Shown: piece after piece, positions 13,216 through 26,500 of the stretch
How positions within the stretch are numbered: the stretch's first letter is position 1
How the letters are laid out: each line of letters opens with the position of its first letter
Program-made: the position numbers and the translations under genes
Notes under the pieces: model-generated
Told to the model about the DNA's origin: nothing
Database searches by the model: none
What the model saw: the letters and a program-made list of their open reading frames with translations, nothing else
Origin: Membranipora membranacea
Lineage: Eukaryota > Bryozoa > Gymnolaemata > Cheilostomatida > Membraniporidae
Assembly: GCA_914767715.1 (NCBI GenBank)
Contig: OU612073.1
Span: 16,804,001-16,868,000 of the forward strand
Direction of reading: 5' to 3'
DNA: 64,000 nt

Positions 13216-15404
13216 TGCCTCGTACTTTCATCTCATGTTTTTGCCAGGATGTTGAGATAATCCAGAGGACATTAGGACCCTGATTCATCCTCACCAATAC
13301 CATTAACCCCCATTACTATGCACCAGCACCAGTCTACTCACCAAAATATAGAGACTAATTCAAAACAATTCTCAGAATTAGACAGAATTACTGCAGTTTT
13401 ATTTGAGGGAATTAGAACTAATCTGTTGGTGGTAACCATTGTAATACATCATAGTACAGATTATTGCCAGAAATTACTATCTCTTCCGAGCACCAACAAA
13501 AACGGGCTAATGGTCTTGAATCATCGGTGATGTTAAATTTTTTATCCTACCTGGCAAAGGCATTCTCAGCAATATTATCTGTCTGACAATATTTTTGGTG
13601 GTCTAAGCCCCCCTCCCCCTAAGTGCTAAAAGCCAGATAATTGGCAGTGGTATGGAAGGATCCCTCGCTTACAAATTCAACACACCATAGGTTTTGATAG
13701 GATGACTATGGTATATTAAACCACTCCTTGCTTCTACTATCATCAGATTTACCATATAGAACAAAGAGCAGGGAGAAGGTTTGGGAGGAAACAAAACAGG
13801 TGCCCTATCACTTTCTGTAAAAGTCAATTCATTACTTCAAGATTAAGGGATATTTCCAAGTCGCCTTGCCAAAAAAGGAAAGAACTTATTTTTATGATCG
13901 CTTAGTCTCAAGGTATTGAGCAAGATGTGGATACTGCTATTGCAGCAGGGGAGAACAAGTGCGAGCATCAAGTGAGACGATACCTGCTGTGTACTTACTA
14001 GGGAATAGGATATCTTTTTTTTGCAGTTGATACATACAGTAATGATCACCAACACACATATCGAGCAAATATTTGGTAACAGTGTCTTTCAAGGACGGAA
14101 CCTCTTGTAACACAATTGTCCATGACCTATGATAAAAGTGAAAGCAAGGATTAGGAAGTCTCTCTGTGTCATTACTAATACACACTATGAATGACAAGGC
14201 AAAACAAGTGTCAGTACAACCTGTCGTGAGACTTGTTGTCTCTGATTGCTCCACTGGCCATACACTAAACAGAGCTTATTCATCTGGTTCAATCTAGTTG
14301 TTGAGCTTTGGGTGGACAATTAGGACTGCAAGACGTCATTTTTTATGAATTATTAGCAAAAATTTACAGTATTGACTATTTGATGCATTAGTATTCAGCC
14401 ATGCCTCTTCTTTGTTCAGTCAGGCCCAAAATTGGTTCACAGAAACCATGTCATAGTAAGCAAAATCCAAATTCTTTACTGATTAGAAAACTATTTTACA
14501 TAGTAATAAATTATGTTATTAGAAATGATTGGTTATTCATCAAATGATGTTTTCTGATTGGTAATGCTTATTGTCAATATGACAAATAGTTTCAAATACT
14601 ATGACTAGTTTTTGAGTCATCCGTGAATAGAGGGGTCAGGGGTTTTATCAGAGACAATAATATAATATATCCAAATACCCAGAGCACCTGGTTTTATAGC
14701 AAAAATCACAATATCTGCTTGGAGCACTTGGCATGGGAATATTTTAGCTAAAATCTTTGGTCCAGAATCTTGCTGCCGATAATAAGGGATAAGTTTACTT
14801 GCGGACATTTATAGCTGGCTTAAACCCAATTTGTATTACAAAATAGGATTTTACAAACCACAAGATGTACTTTTTGCATTTTGACACCTGCATATAAAAT
14901 GTGATGGGAAATTTGAATTCGCGTAATCCGAATTACTGAATTCAACACTGAATCGAACAACAAGTAATATATGATACCAACATGCAAAAACTCCTGTTTA
15001 TTTCTTACGACAACACACCAGGAGGATTAACAAGAATACAGCTTTGTCTGTTGCAATTTGATCTACCACAGCAAGGTGATAAAATTTACCCAAATCAGCT
15101 TACATCACTCCACTAATGAGATCAGGTTTTGAAGGCACTAAGCCATACAGAAATACAGTTGGTGTAATACTGTTGTTCTCAGCTCTCTGATGTCTAATCA
15201 ACGATGACGCTAGCCATAAAATCTGTAGGCTACTTGAGATTTTGCTACTTGTGTTTGACTACTAACTTTTAAATCATCTAACACTGATGGAAGTGAAATA
15301 TTGTAATATTGTAATATCATTGTAGTGGCGAGGGGGAATACTGATTATGGGTAAAGCGGATAGAGCAGGAGGCGAATCAATGTTGAGCCCAACACAGACT
15401 CTGC
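13216..15404. other. Intergenic stretch with no supported gene
   Basis: No homology to the inverted arms and no splice-supported exon chain. An open - strand frame (13937-14254) with several cysteines and a VPSLKDTVTKYLLD stretch may be a decayed fragment, but I recognise no family. Confidence 0.5.
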
Positions 15405-15535
15405 AAATATTAATCTCTAAACCCAAAAGCCTGATACACCAACCTGTACTCGGAACGGTATAGAAAGTGTTAAATATCTAGGCATACAAGTTGATAATAA
15501 TCTCGGATTTAGGATGAGGATTATTTGTTTTTCCT
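15405..15535 (+). mobile_element. Short LINE reverse-transcriptase remnant
   Basis: One frame reads ESVKYLGIQVDNNLGFRM. This is the hydrophobic KYLG block followed by a conserved Asp/Asn pattern that follows the palm catalytic motif in CR1/L2-like and related non-LTR retrotransposons. It is a few dozen codons, with a frame change upstream and no other domain. Confidence 0.65.
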
Positions 15536-15969
15536 CTAGAGCATTAGAACAACCGAGCTAAGTGTGGGCAGAATTGGATGAATCTCGACTGGCTGGCGAA
15601 ATCTGCATCTTCCACAAATGACTATATATCGGAAGATGACCAACAGGTGATACAAGGTTCCTGTTGTCGATTTGACATGGCTTGTGACTTGGTTGTGTTA
15701 TCATTACTTGAGATGAGTTATGAGGCATCACACTGTTAAGCGACTGAATGTTGACCTGAAGCCAATTTCAAAACACAAATTACCAATTTCATCAGTGCCC
15801 CGTGAAACTCAAAGTAGTGGAGGAAAACCATTTAAAAAACATTTTGGAGATTTAAATGAGCGGTAAGCTCTTTAATCCTTTTAACCATAATCTCCCGACC
15901 TTTTATTAATGCTCATATTTCTCTCGGTAATTGAGGAAAAACACAGGAAAGATAAATCAGAGTTTGACG

Positions 15970-16001
15970 ACATCTTATCCACATCTTATCCACATCTTAT
16001 C
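15970..16001 (+). repeat. 11-bp tandem repeat, three copies
   Basis: ACATCTTATCC occurs three times in a row. Confidence 0.85.
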
Positions 16002-16100
16002 AAGTGCCAAATGGATCTTTTTATTGTCACATCCTGTCTAAGATTTTGATAATCTGGTAATTAAAATTGAATGATTTCGATCATTAGAGGGATCATCAAT

Positions 16101-16400
16101 ATGATATCATTTATTTATCTCAGCAAGTTTGGTGTCCTGTCTATCAACTCTCAGGAACAAATTTGTCACAAACCACTAAAAATTCATACAAATTTGTCTA
16201 GGTTGCCTCAACTATCTGGGAATTGAATATTGATATAATTGATATGATATCATTTATTTATCTCAGCACAGAAAATTGGTGTACCCTCTTATCATCTAAT
16301 CAGAAATAACTCAAGGCTGCAAGCCTGATAGCAGACACAAATTTGTCACAAAGCACTAAAAATTCGTACACGTTGCCTTGACTGCCTGAAAATTTTGTAT
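16101..16400 (+). repeat. Two-copy tandem duplication of about 150 bp
   Basis: Both halves start with ATGATATCATTTATTTATCT (16101 and 16244) and share the block ACAAATTTGTCACAAA followed by CACTAAAAATTC. The second copy has a small insertion. It lies just beyond the 3' end of TOMM22 and could sit in its 3' UTR. Confidence 0.8.
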
Positions 16401-16676
16401 CCTATAGTTTAGCAAGAATGACAATACAGGTGAAAAATTATCAATTCTTAGGATCTCATTTCGGAAGAAGAAAGTCATGTATGTGAAGCAATAAGCTCCT
16501 AATATCCCTTCTACCGAGAAAGTTATCGTATCTCACCATATACATATACATAGAAATTTCTCTGGACTCTATCAGACTGTGTGATTTGGCATCTTTGAGA
16601 ATTAAGGCTAACTTCCTGTTAGCCGAGTATCTAAGTGAATGAGGCTATGTTTAGGTTTGTTAACTGGTTACTGAGG

Positions 16677-19600
16677 CTACGCAGCAGCTTGTTGACCGGG
16701 TAAAACTGGCATTGGGACCTCAGCAGACATATTCTGACCTGTCATACCAACATTAGGCCCGAGTAATATCTGAAAAAATAAACAGGTAAGGACATCAAAC
16801 AACGTTGAAGGCCTGATGTCATATCTTATCGATATCACTTTTCCATTACAGAAACATGGGGGTTTAGTGTTTTCTTTATATATGCCATATATAATCACAG
16901 AGTAAGGATATGAGGATATATAAGGATATAGCCTTATCCTGTGATATAATGTTTCAAACTGTTTATGCAATTTCAAGGAATACAGAGACAGCGGCCACGT
17001 CAAAATTTTTATATAGGCCTACAGTACAAAACACATATTAAACCATAGCATAAGAAGAAACTACCAGGGGGGGTCTTTCAAATAGATAGAGCGATGGCTT
17101 AGTTAAAGCAAATTATCACCATCACAGCGCTCAAAATTATCACTCACTTGAATCTTAATTAGACAAATTCGTTCCCAAATCGCTCACTCAAGATGTTTAT
17201 AGTTTTATCACTGAGTGAGCGATGTGAGAGCGAGACCTTAGCAGATTGCGATGTTGGATGTGTGCAACTGAAAGGAAAGAGCCCCCCCCCCCCCCCCAAG
17301 GCAATCGGATACTTGGGAAGCAAGAAGGAAAATGGATTCCATGAATCATTGCAATAAAATGCTGCATATTATTCAATTATATACAAAATTTACACTTTAC
17401 ACATTTGTATTTTAACGGGCATCCAAGTGACCAATTTTGAAAGCGGGGAAGGCAATCCAGTTAGTTGAAAATTATCATAAGCTTCTCTTCTCTTTGATGG
17501 ACAAAATCATTAAAATGAAGGTAATAGCATCACTCTCACCGATTTCTCCTGTGCTAATTGTGTATCTATCATTTCCTGTCTCATAGATTCCATATTGTAC
17601 GGCATCAATGCCACTATCCCAGAAGACACTATGACCCAACTGAGTGTTTTGGAGATACCGAATAGAGCAATTACACCTGGAAGAGAAAAAGATGACAACA
17701 TAATATAAATGATAAACTGTGATCTCATAATATAATATAATATAATATGTAATATAGTCAGGTGATCCGACCAATCCGCTCATAGGCAAGAGGAAACCGA
17801 AGAAAGTCAAATGCAAAAATTGGAATGATAATACATTATTCTTAATTAATCTATTTTGTCCGAGATTGAGTGGTCTCTGGGCTGTTAGAAAGGTAGACAC
17901 GTCATTGGGGTTGTTGAATCAGTACTGCTGATAGATCGATACCATGTCTCATATAGAACACTTACCAGATTTAGTCAATGATACTGATTTACAGGCTGCA
18001 TTCCTTACTGGCTCTGGTACCATTTCAGACAATCCAACAAGTCTCTCGAGATAGGTCTCCTCCAAAAACTAAAACACAATAATATGTGATATCAGCACTA
18101 CAATACACTCATGACATGGTTAGAGTCCTATTTATTACATTCCCAAATTCTTACTGCATGGTATTGGTTGATAATGAAATGCTACTACCATCAAACTGGG
18201 TGATATTTGAGCCGTGCGTTAAAGATGTTTTGTTAAGAGGTATTTCATAAAAATGCCCATGTTGGCCACAATGCTGATCAATCCTTTTTCTATGACAAAT
18301 TCGCAAATTTTATTTATTATTCTAACCAAATAAAAAGTCAAAAGAACTTTTACAGTAAGAAGGAGGTAACCAGCTTTGAGAAACTCAGCGATCATGTACC
18401 CAGCGACGAGGTTGCCAGCATTGAGGCATCACTTCGGATAAATCTAGCAAAAGTTGTTTTCCATTCACTATACATTATATGGTGTACAATAGGGGAGGAA
18501 AAGCGGTAGATAATGAACTCTTACTTCGGGGAATTCTGGACCAATTTGAGCACTCCAACTAGTTGTACATGGGAGTTGAACCCTCCCTGGTTGAACAGCA
18601 TTGAATGTTATATCAGGGAGCTTGGTCCCAAACTCCCTGGTTATATTGAGATGAGAAAGGAGTTGTGTTTGCATTTGGTATGAGAAGATAACTCAATGGG
18701 AAGAACGCCTACAATCCATTACATTTGCAAAGGTCACAAGTCAAACCACACACCAGAGGTTGAACTCATTTTGGCTGAAAAATAGGAGCTTCACACACAA
18801 GCCTTCCAGGAATAGAAAATATACGAATATCAATTATCCCCAAAACTGATACCAGAGTGAAGTTATCATACATGGTTTGAGTTTGGAGTGAATATTCAGC
18901 TCATTCAGTTAAAATCAATGCTTACGGTGAGCTTTAGCTTGAATGTTGCTTTAACATAGACTGTGATTGTTAGTTGCTGGTTGGTACTTCATGTTCACAA
19001 GACTCATTGTTATTAGACATGAATAATTGGTAAAATACAGCCCTATCTAATGACGCTGGTGTACTGATAATTCAGTACGACCAATATAAGACTTTTGGTG
19101 TAAAGTCCTGTTGATTGGCAATTTCCAATCATCTCCCAATGTCAATTCGAATTCACTCACAGGCTTATCATTTGGTTCATATGGGCAACTGTTATGAACC
19201 CAGAAATTCAAGCTGAAATAGAAACTCCTAGCTAACAAAAATACTTCAATACTGCTGAAATTTATCAATTATTTTAGAACTATATAACTATTCTGACAGA
19301 TACTTTGACCTGCATTCATATAATCTAATTATCCCATAGGCTACATTAGGAAACAAAGCAGAATTATAAGGTGTGTGCAGCATAGGCCTACCTTATAATT
19401 CTGCTGGTCACTAGTGCCTAGTGACTAGTCAGAGTGCATAGTGTAGTAGTATATATTATTAGCTTATAGCCAACAGTCAGTGTTATAATTCATAGGTTAT
19501 CAATAAATTGAAATATCATGATAAAACCCAGATAAACTCATGAGAAACCATGATGGTGCTAGGTTCTTTTGTCTCAGTATCAGTACGGGTCTACGGACTG

Positions 19601-21096
19601 GATCCTGATGGGGCACAGGGGCATTTGTGGTCGGATGCTCTTCCTGACACCACCGTGACTCGAGCACGGGACCTCTCGATTGAGAGACCCATGCCTTACC
19701 CATTGCGCCACGGCCGCTCCCAAGATAAAACCCATATATAGGTGTTTAATTTTAAATGTTGGATATAATCATGATTATTGACTACTATGCAAAAGTCAAT
19801 ACACTGATATTGTTTTTATTGTTTACGCTATAAATTGAGGTTGATACAACTAATGAGTTAATAAAAGCAAATAAAACATAGAGGGCTCAGCCAGATAGTC
19901 CGTAAAGAAGAGTGACAGCTATCCAGATGGAGAACCATGAAAAACACCCAAACAAACCAATTAGCCAAAGCACGTGTCGGCACAGCGCCTGAGCATAGAC
20001 CCAAAGACGATAGCATGGCATCTAAGGGGCTGACATGGAGCAAAGGAATTTTCAAACAAAATTCTCATAATCTTGTGACCTACATTACAACAATTTATGC
20101 TGTTCTGAATAGACACTTAAACCTGACGCTGGTTATGGGAGTTGTATGACATGCGGCAGGTGCTGTATGGGAGTATGTCACACAGCACCCAAGGCCTATA
20201 AAGCATTGTTGATTGTGCTGTAGGGGCCTGCACAAGTGTTGTAAGACATGTCCAATACAGCACCTGCCACATGTCTTACAATTACAACAACTGGTGTTGG
20301 ATTGGCCTAAGTACCTAACTATGTCTTATCAAGCAAGATGGGCTGCACCAACAAACCCTTTACTACAATTTTTTCATAAAATTGGCTACCTGCCTGTACA
20401 GAACTGGACTGTTTCTGTAATACCTTAACCACAGGGGTCTTGGCTTCTGCCACTAAAACATGGTAGCTCACTCAGCATTATGAGCAAGATGTGCTAGGGG
20501 TCTTGTTCCTGAATAACACACTCTTTCATGATATTATAAAAATGAGTGAGTGAATGATCTTAAAACCAAAATGAACGCAAATTTTGAGCATAGGCAAAGA
20601 TAGTGACAATATGCTATAAAATCCCCATTCATTCTAACTGATTTACCCCACCAAGATCCCTGGAATTACTTGAATGTCTACCCTCTGGGTGGACATGGCA
20701 GTCAATCTTCAGCCATATTCTAGCAAGCCTGTAAGTGTAATTCACTTCAAGTTCAATCAATTCAATGGATTGATTGATTGACAATGACTGGTTTAATAAT
20801 TAATGAAGAGTACTAGGCATACATACATTAATGTGATAATAAGGTTGAACTCATCAAGGAGTTGAATGGTGTCCTTCACTTCTTGATATCACTGAATAAA
20901 CATCGAATAGTCATCAAGAACAAACTCGGTTCAATCAATAGGCCTATTTATATATATAATAATCTTAGTTTTTAGTACTCATATATAGTTAGTTTTCTAT
21001 TTGGTATTATTTTTGCTAAGCTTGTTGTAAATTAAATCCTCTTACCTCTTCATCATCATCCATTTGTTTTTGTGGTCTGTTTACAAACTCAGCCAT
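16677..21096 (-). CDS. TOMM22: Mitochondrial import receptor subunit TOM22 homologue
   Basis: Four coding exons on the - strand: 21046-21096, 17966-18068, 17540-17676, 16677-16769; 384 nt, 127 residues against roughly 140 in vertebrates. The start is the first in-frame ATG after a TGA upstream. The N-terminus is acidic (QMDDDEE). ERLVGLSEMVPEPVR (residues 25-39) is the conserved cytosolic segment before the membrane. Residues about 52-78 are the single hydrophobic span that anchors the protein in the outer mitochondrial membrane, and ILLGPNVGMTG (98-108) is the conserved intermembrane-space tail. In the TOM complex this subunit receives presequences and links TOM20 and the TOM40 pore. The first intron is about 3 kb and holds a SINE and small inverted repeats. 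No frame breaks are seen. Confidence 0.88.
16894..16945. repeat. Short palindromic repeat, imperfect copy
   Basis: ATCACAGAGTAAGGATAT on the left is mirrored by a CCTTATCCTGTGAT arm on the right, interrupted by extra GGATATA units. It is related to the perfect palindrome at 29490-29523. It lies in the last intron of TOMM22. Confidence 0.7.
17282..17297 (+). repeat. Poly-C tract
   Basis: Sixteen consecutive C in the last TOMM22 intron. Other C runs of about 12 lie near 12061, 33979 and 52429. Confidence 0.9.
19560..19725 (-). mobile_element. tRNA-derived SINE (- strand) in TOMM22 intron 1
   Basis: Read on the - strand from 19725, a tRNA-like head shows an A-box-like TGGCGCAATGGGTAAGG and a B-box-like GTGCTCGAGTCAC. 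The body contains GTCAGGAAGAGCATCC, a motif common in the tails of RTE-driven SINEs. Only about 165 bp is recognisable. Confidence 0.65.
20125..20282. repeat. Imperfect inverted repeat in TOMM22 intron 1
   Basis: TGTATGACATGCGGCAGGTG near the left end is mirrored near 20255-20280 with a few mismatches, including the GCAGGTGCTGTAT part. A MITE-like foldback remnant is likely. Confidence 0.6.
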
Positions 21097-21139
21097 GATT
21101 TCTTCAAGTAAAGCAGGTGAGAGTCTAAGGGCAGTTACC

Positions 21140-23576
21140 TGTCACCAAAGATGGTAATGAAAGATAATCTTTTGCAAAAATGAAATTTCTCAACCTTGCA
21201 TGAGATGAGAAGCCAAAAATGTTTTAATCGCTAAAATGAAGTTTCCATAACTCAACTAATTGTCAGATGGGAGTATCTGGTACGTACCCAATATTTATTA
21301 AAATGTGCTGAAGGAACCTGGGCTATATATGTTCAGTGTTTAAGGGGAAGCAACTCCAAAAGTAAAGGGAAAATGGTTAGAGAAGAAGCAAAGACAACTC
21401 ATAAATAGTGTCTACCAGGGAGAGAAGTCACTTGATCAAGTTTGATCCAATCAGCCGGCAGTCCGATCATTCCCATTCTACTGGTGAGCCCCCAGGCAAA
21501 TTAGATCATGATTGATCTAGGTATAGTCACCATGCTCTGTGCATACATTACATCTTCGTCTGACTGTACAACATGTTTGCCTTGTTCTTATTCTTCAAGT
21601 ACCCTGTTTAGGGCAGCATATCACATGAAAAAAAAATTGTTGGACGATATGTCCTGCCAGATATTATAGTACAATATATACACCCGTGCAACTCATGGGG
21701 CAACAAGGTATAAAATTTTAGTATTTATGAAGTAATAAACTATTATAATTATGTAGGCTGCAAAATAAAACTGTTGATATCTTTGATGGAATCAAGTAAT
21801 AAAATGTCAGAGGGCAATAAGTAAGTTGTTTCAGTTCAGCACTGATTAACACTTACATGACAATTACCACTATTCATCTAAAGGCATTGCACTGTACTGG
21901 ATGACAACCGAAAGTGGTTGATATCAAGCTATCCCGACACCGTTTAAGCGCTTAAACTACTGCTGCAGTGCTCTTGGAGATACAGATTATGAATCCTACT
22001 AGAAGTTCGCACTGTAAATTCCATCAGAGGGTAATAATAACATTGACAATATTGACCGCTCCCAGTATTATGATTGGAATCCCCCTGGGGTTAATTGGTT
22101 TCCCGGTCAATATTTATTAAATTTTCTTACCATGGAACAGGTTGCGCTTTTGCCGCTTCAAATCAACTATCTGAAGGTGACAGCGGGTAGCCGGACTGCA
22201 TGCCTCAATATTGATGCTTCCCAACCTTAGACTTTCTTTACTCTATTTGTGACAAGGCAATCTTTAATTACATGATTATTATTTATCTGTAGATTGAGAA
22301 ATTTGACAGGTTTATTGGTGATTTATTCACTATGTTACCATATTTCGAATGAGTGGTCCACTCCTATTTCCAATGATGAATGCTAACGATTTCCATGATG
22401 AAAGAAACATAAAATAACTTGTGGCCGTTAGTGTCATTGTGTGCAATCGAGCTAACCATTCATCCACGCCGCCTTATATGATGAATGTGATACAAAACGG
22501 GGCCTGGTTTTGCAGCAAGAAATGTCTATCGGTACATGCAAAAGTTGACTTAAATGCTAATCCCATGCATCAATCAGGCTTAAAACTGGTGTCAAATCGA
22601 TATATGGAAACATAGTGATAGTTGGCTTGCGAAACTTATCACTTTAGCTAAGATGGTATTTTATTTCAAGTCATCAGGTTGAGTAATTGTCAGCTAGACA
22701 GAACCTTCACTGTGCAAGCTCATGCAACATTGTGAAGGTGGTAGATCATTAACATTATAGATGAATATGAATTTATATTGGGATTTTTAATTTGTATAGA
22801 ATGAGCATAATGTTTTTTTTCATTCTGCAACTGCGACATCTGATCTTACAAACAACCCTTAATATATGTTTACATTTATTTTCACTACATTTAACACTAT
22901 TAAGGTTGTAAAAATAAAGTCCAAAAGAAAATTATACCTGCATGATAGACAGTTTTCACCTGCACAGATGCACATTCATTCTTCAGTCCAAACTATGGAA
23001 CATTATTTTAGTGTATCCCATAGACCTAATAATAAACCTAGACAAGACACTACATACAGCAGAAGTTAGGCACGTAACCACATTGGATGGTGTGGGAGCA
23101 ATGATGCTATCATTGATTTACTGTCCACGATCCAGGTTGTTTGGTAACTTGTAACTTGGTCAACTTTGATCGGAGTCTGAGTTTGAATATTGCTTTACAA
23201 TCAGCAGCATCGTCTCATCAACTTCATGTTATTTCTTCTTCAACAAAATTCAGTGCCCAAAACTCGTCACAACAAGCTAATAAATCTATTGTAATTTTAA
23301 TCTCAATATCCGATCAAAATTGATAGAGTTATCAACAAAAACCTGGTATATGAGATGCCAGTCAATGATAACACCAATGCTATTACACCCTCCAATGTTG
23401 TTACGTTGCCCAAATTTGAATTCTTCAGTGCCCCAATGCTGATGCTCTATTAGTGATATATCTAGGTTTGCCATTAAGGCTAACGTGTTTCCATATTTTT
23501 TCATGATTTTGGTAATATCGATTTATGGACTTCAAATAGAATAAAGATGTGTTCCGTTTCCACCTGCCTGGAGATC
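21140..23576. other. Intergenic region upstream of TOMM22, no gene seen
   Basis: Between the 5' end of TOMM22 and the 3' end of transporter copy A (both - strand). All open frames are short with no splice context. It presumably contains the TOMM22 promoter, but no clear core motif stands out. Confidence 0.5.
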
Positions 23577-26500
23577 TTAATGTGTTTCAGAATTAACGGT
23601 ATTCCTGCTGTATCTGATGTGAATATGTTGACCGAGGAGGTAGAATGTTGTCAAAACAGCCTAAAGAATAAAAAAATAGACAATAATGCAATATTATCAC
23701 AATATTCAGCAATTCTGTTCAGCAAACATAACATCCATGCCATTATTGCTGTTAATATTAACTTATCAGCTGATTCAATATACGATCAGGGTTGTCTCCT
23801 ACACTTCCCAACACCCTCTACGTTAAATTGAAGCTTAAATTTACACTCTATTGACATTCAACCCTCAGGACAAGCCGTTCGTGTCTGCTCAGGGTACCAA
23901 ATTTCTACATCGCTAAACTCTCAAGCTCTCGAGATGTAACCAAATTCATCCATGTCAAGAAAAGTCACCCACCATAAGTAGCATTACAATGGAGCATATC
24001 GTTATTGATGTTTCATAGCTACTGAACTGGGTTACCACACCAAAGACAACGGGTCCTACAGCTGAACCACAGCTGATAGCACCATAAATCACTCCAGAAA
24101 CTAAACTACAAGTCTTTACATCTTCTTGGTCATAGCCATATTCACTAAAACAGAACAACAAAAATTATAACCCATCTGATTGTTTAAAGACGCTCATTTT
24201 TATTGGATATCAATTCACTTTTAATGATCATACCCAGTCTGTAGTTAGGAAAACTAGAAAACGGCTGTTTATTATGAAACATCTATCATTCCTCAAAGTG
24301 CCTAAACCAATCAGAATGAGATACTATGTCACGTTCATTGAGTGCATTATTTTCCATATGTGCACTGTTTTTGGTCATATGTCCAAATCATGTCAAGAAT
24401 CTATTGACAATGTGATCTCCACAGCAGGTTATCTAGCAGGATACTGATTCTCCAACATATCTGATGTCTATGAACGTTGTTTTCACAATAAGTGCCGTAG
24501 AATGTACGCCGCTGAGAATGACCCTCTCATTGAGCTAGATAAGCTACCTTCAGGGCGCTACCATGCCTTGAAGTGTAGAGTTGATATTCGTAAGAACTGT
24601 TTTAGAGCACAATGCATCAAATTTTTAAATAAAACATTTTACTGAGTATCATTTTATAACGGTACAACACTGCAACATTTTTATATTGTACTGTATTTTA
24701 ATTTTTTTTTTATGAGCTCAACAGACGCTTTTATTTCTCAACCACTTGGCACAGACAGAATAAATTATCCTTAGAACAAAAGGTCAGCCACACCTGAATA
24801 GCTCTTAAATTATTTGTTCAGGAAAACTCACCTAGCTATGTCAAATAATATCTGTACTGGAGGAAGATATATCAGGGTTTGCATCGTCATATCAAAGGTC
24901 GCTGCTGTGATCGTCAGTCCTGCATATCTGAAACACAAACCGTAAATTAAAAAATATTGAAATAAAATCATTTAATTTATATTTAATTTAATTTAACTTA
25001 ATTTAGTTTAATTTAATTTAAGTTAATTTAATTAAATTTTATTCAATTCAATTTATAAGCCATCAGGTGAAATATCATAAATTAAAATTTTGATAAGAGA
25101 TTTTTAATTTTTCATACTCATGACCTCAACATACTAGACAAAAAGAGGAGAGGTCTTGGTTAAGGTATAAAAGTCTGAATAACTTGTAGAGCATATTTTT
25201 AATTTAAACAGATTTTGACTCATATCCTTATCCTTATATAGACAGTTTTCTGAGCTCTTATTTATGCCTCAATTCGGAGATGTCCTCTCTCCAGTTTGGT
25301 ACTTTTAACCCACGCCGCATAGGAAAAACCTGCTGAAAGAGGGTTATATTGAAAACCGCTAATGTTAGTCTAAAAATGATTTTTGATTCAGAGTCTGCAC
25401 CATTGAAAACTCTGTGAGACAGGGTTTCCAAATCATTGGAGGCTTGAATGTTGATAAATCTCAATTTTAGTGACGAAACTCATGAAAGATTCTGCCAAAT
25501 TGTCCGCAAAACAGGCCGAAAATGCTATAATTGACTATCCAAATACTAAAATTATTTCCCAAACTATATCCATATGAGTTTCCAATGTTGCAGATTCTGA
25601 ATCAAAAATCATTTTTATCCTATCATAAGCAGTTTTCAAGATAACCCTCTTTTCAGCAGGTTTTTCCTACGCGGCGTGTGTTAAAAGTACCAAACTGGAG
25701 AGAGGACAACTCCAAATTGAGGCCTGAATCAGAGCTCAGAAAACTGTCTATTGTTATAAAAGCAGTATTCCTATCAGTACCTTTTTCCATGGAAGATAAA
25801 GTTTAGAAGTGGTGATGGACATCTGAATAGGTAGAGTACAGCCATAGATAACCAGCCTGTCATCAACAGACACCATGTCAATCTCTAAAAAGATAATCAA
25901 ACTCATAGTTATTTTTTAGACTGAAGTCGATCCAAAACAAGGTACCAAGTATCCCATCACATTTCCAAATTTCAGGATCTCGCCTTCTACAAAGCTATGA
26001 CAACTCCGACATAGTTTACCAAATTTGTTTGCCTCGAGGAAGTCATGTGACCACTGTCTATTGAATTGTGGGAGATCTAAAATCATCAGTACTTCGATTG
26101 ATTACTATGAAACTGAGATCTAAATGAACTAATCATTGTTTTGGCACTTTCATTTTCTCTCTGGGCCGATCCTTGGCATAATTCTGGTGCTGGCAAAGAT
26201 AATAGGCCCTGCTGGTTTGTATAGAATTGATTGCTAACTTGGAAATGAATTTAATTCTAAAAAAATTCAGTCAATCTCATTGTATAGATATTATGGGGCG
26301 ACTTAAAGTGCTTGTAAAGGGAGCAGGTTTTTGGTATCATTCTAGAGCTCTCAGTCTAGTTTAGAACATTATGCTATGTGCAAAAGCAGCCTGTGGCCCA
26401 GTTAAGAATTATTTTCACTCAAAGTTGGGATGAGAAGGTACTAAAAAGGTACTATTTTTCTCCTTTGGAGTTGTGATCACTTGTAGAAAATAGTACCTTT

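Noticed and set aside
13937-14254. - strand frame with Cys and VPSLKDTVTKYLLD
   Set aside because: No recognised family, no exon chain; left as an unassigned stretch.
23547-23831. Possible small + strand gene with NGIPAVSDVN
   Set aside because: Its conserved part is the antisense of the last exon of the transporter; the same happens at 47858-48049.
23955-23972. Stop codon directly after transporter exon 10 as the natural C-terminus
   Set aside because: Span 12 would be too short; the conserved donor and a matching final exon in copies A and C give a complete span.
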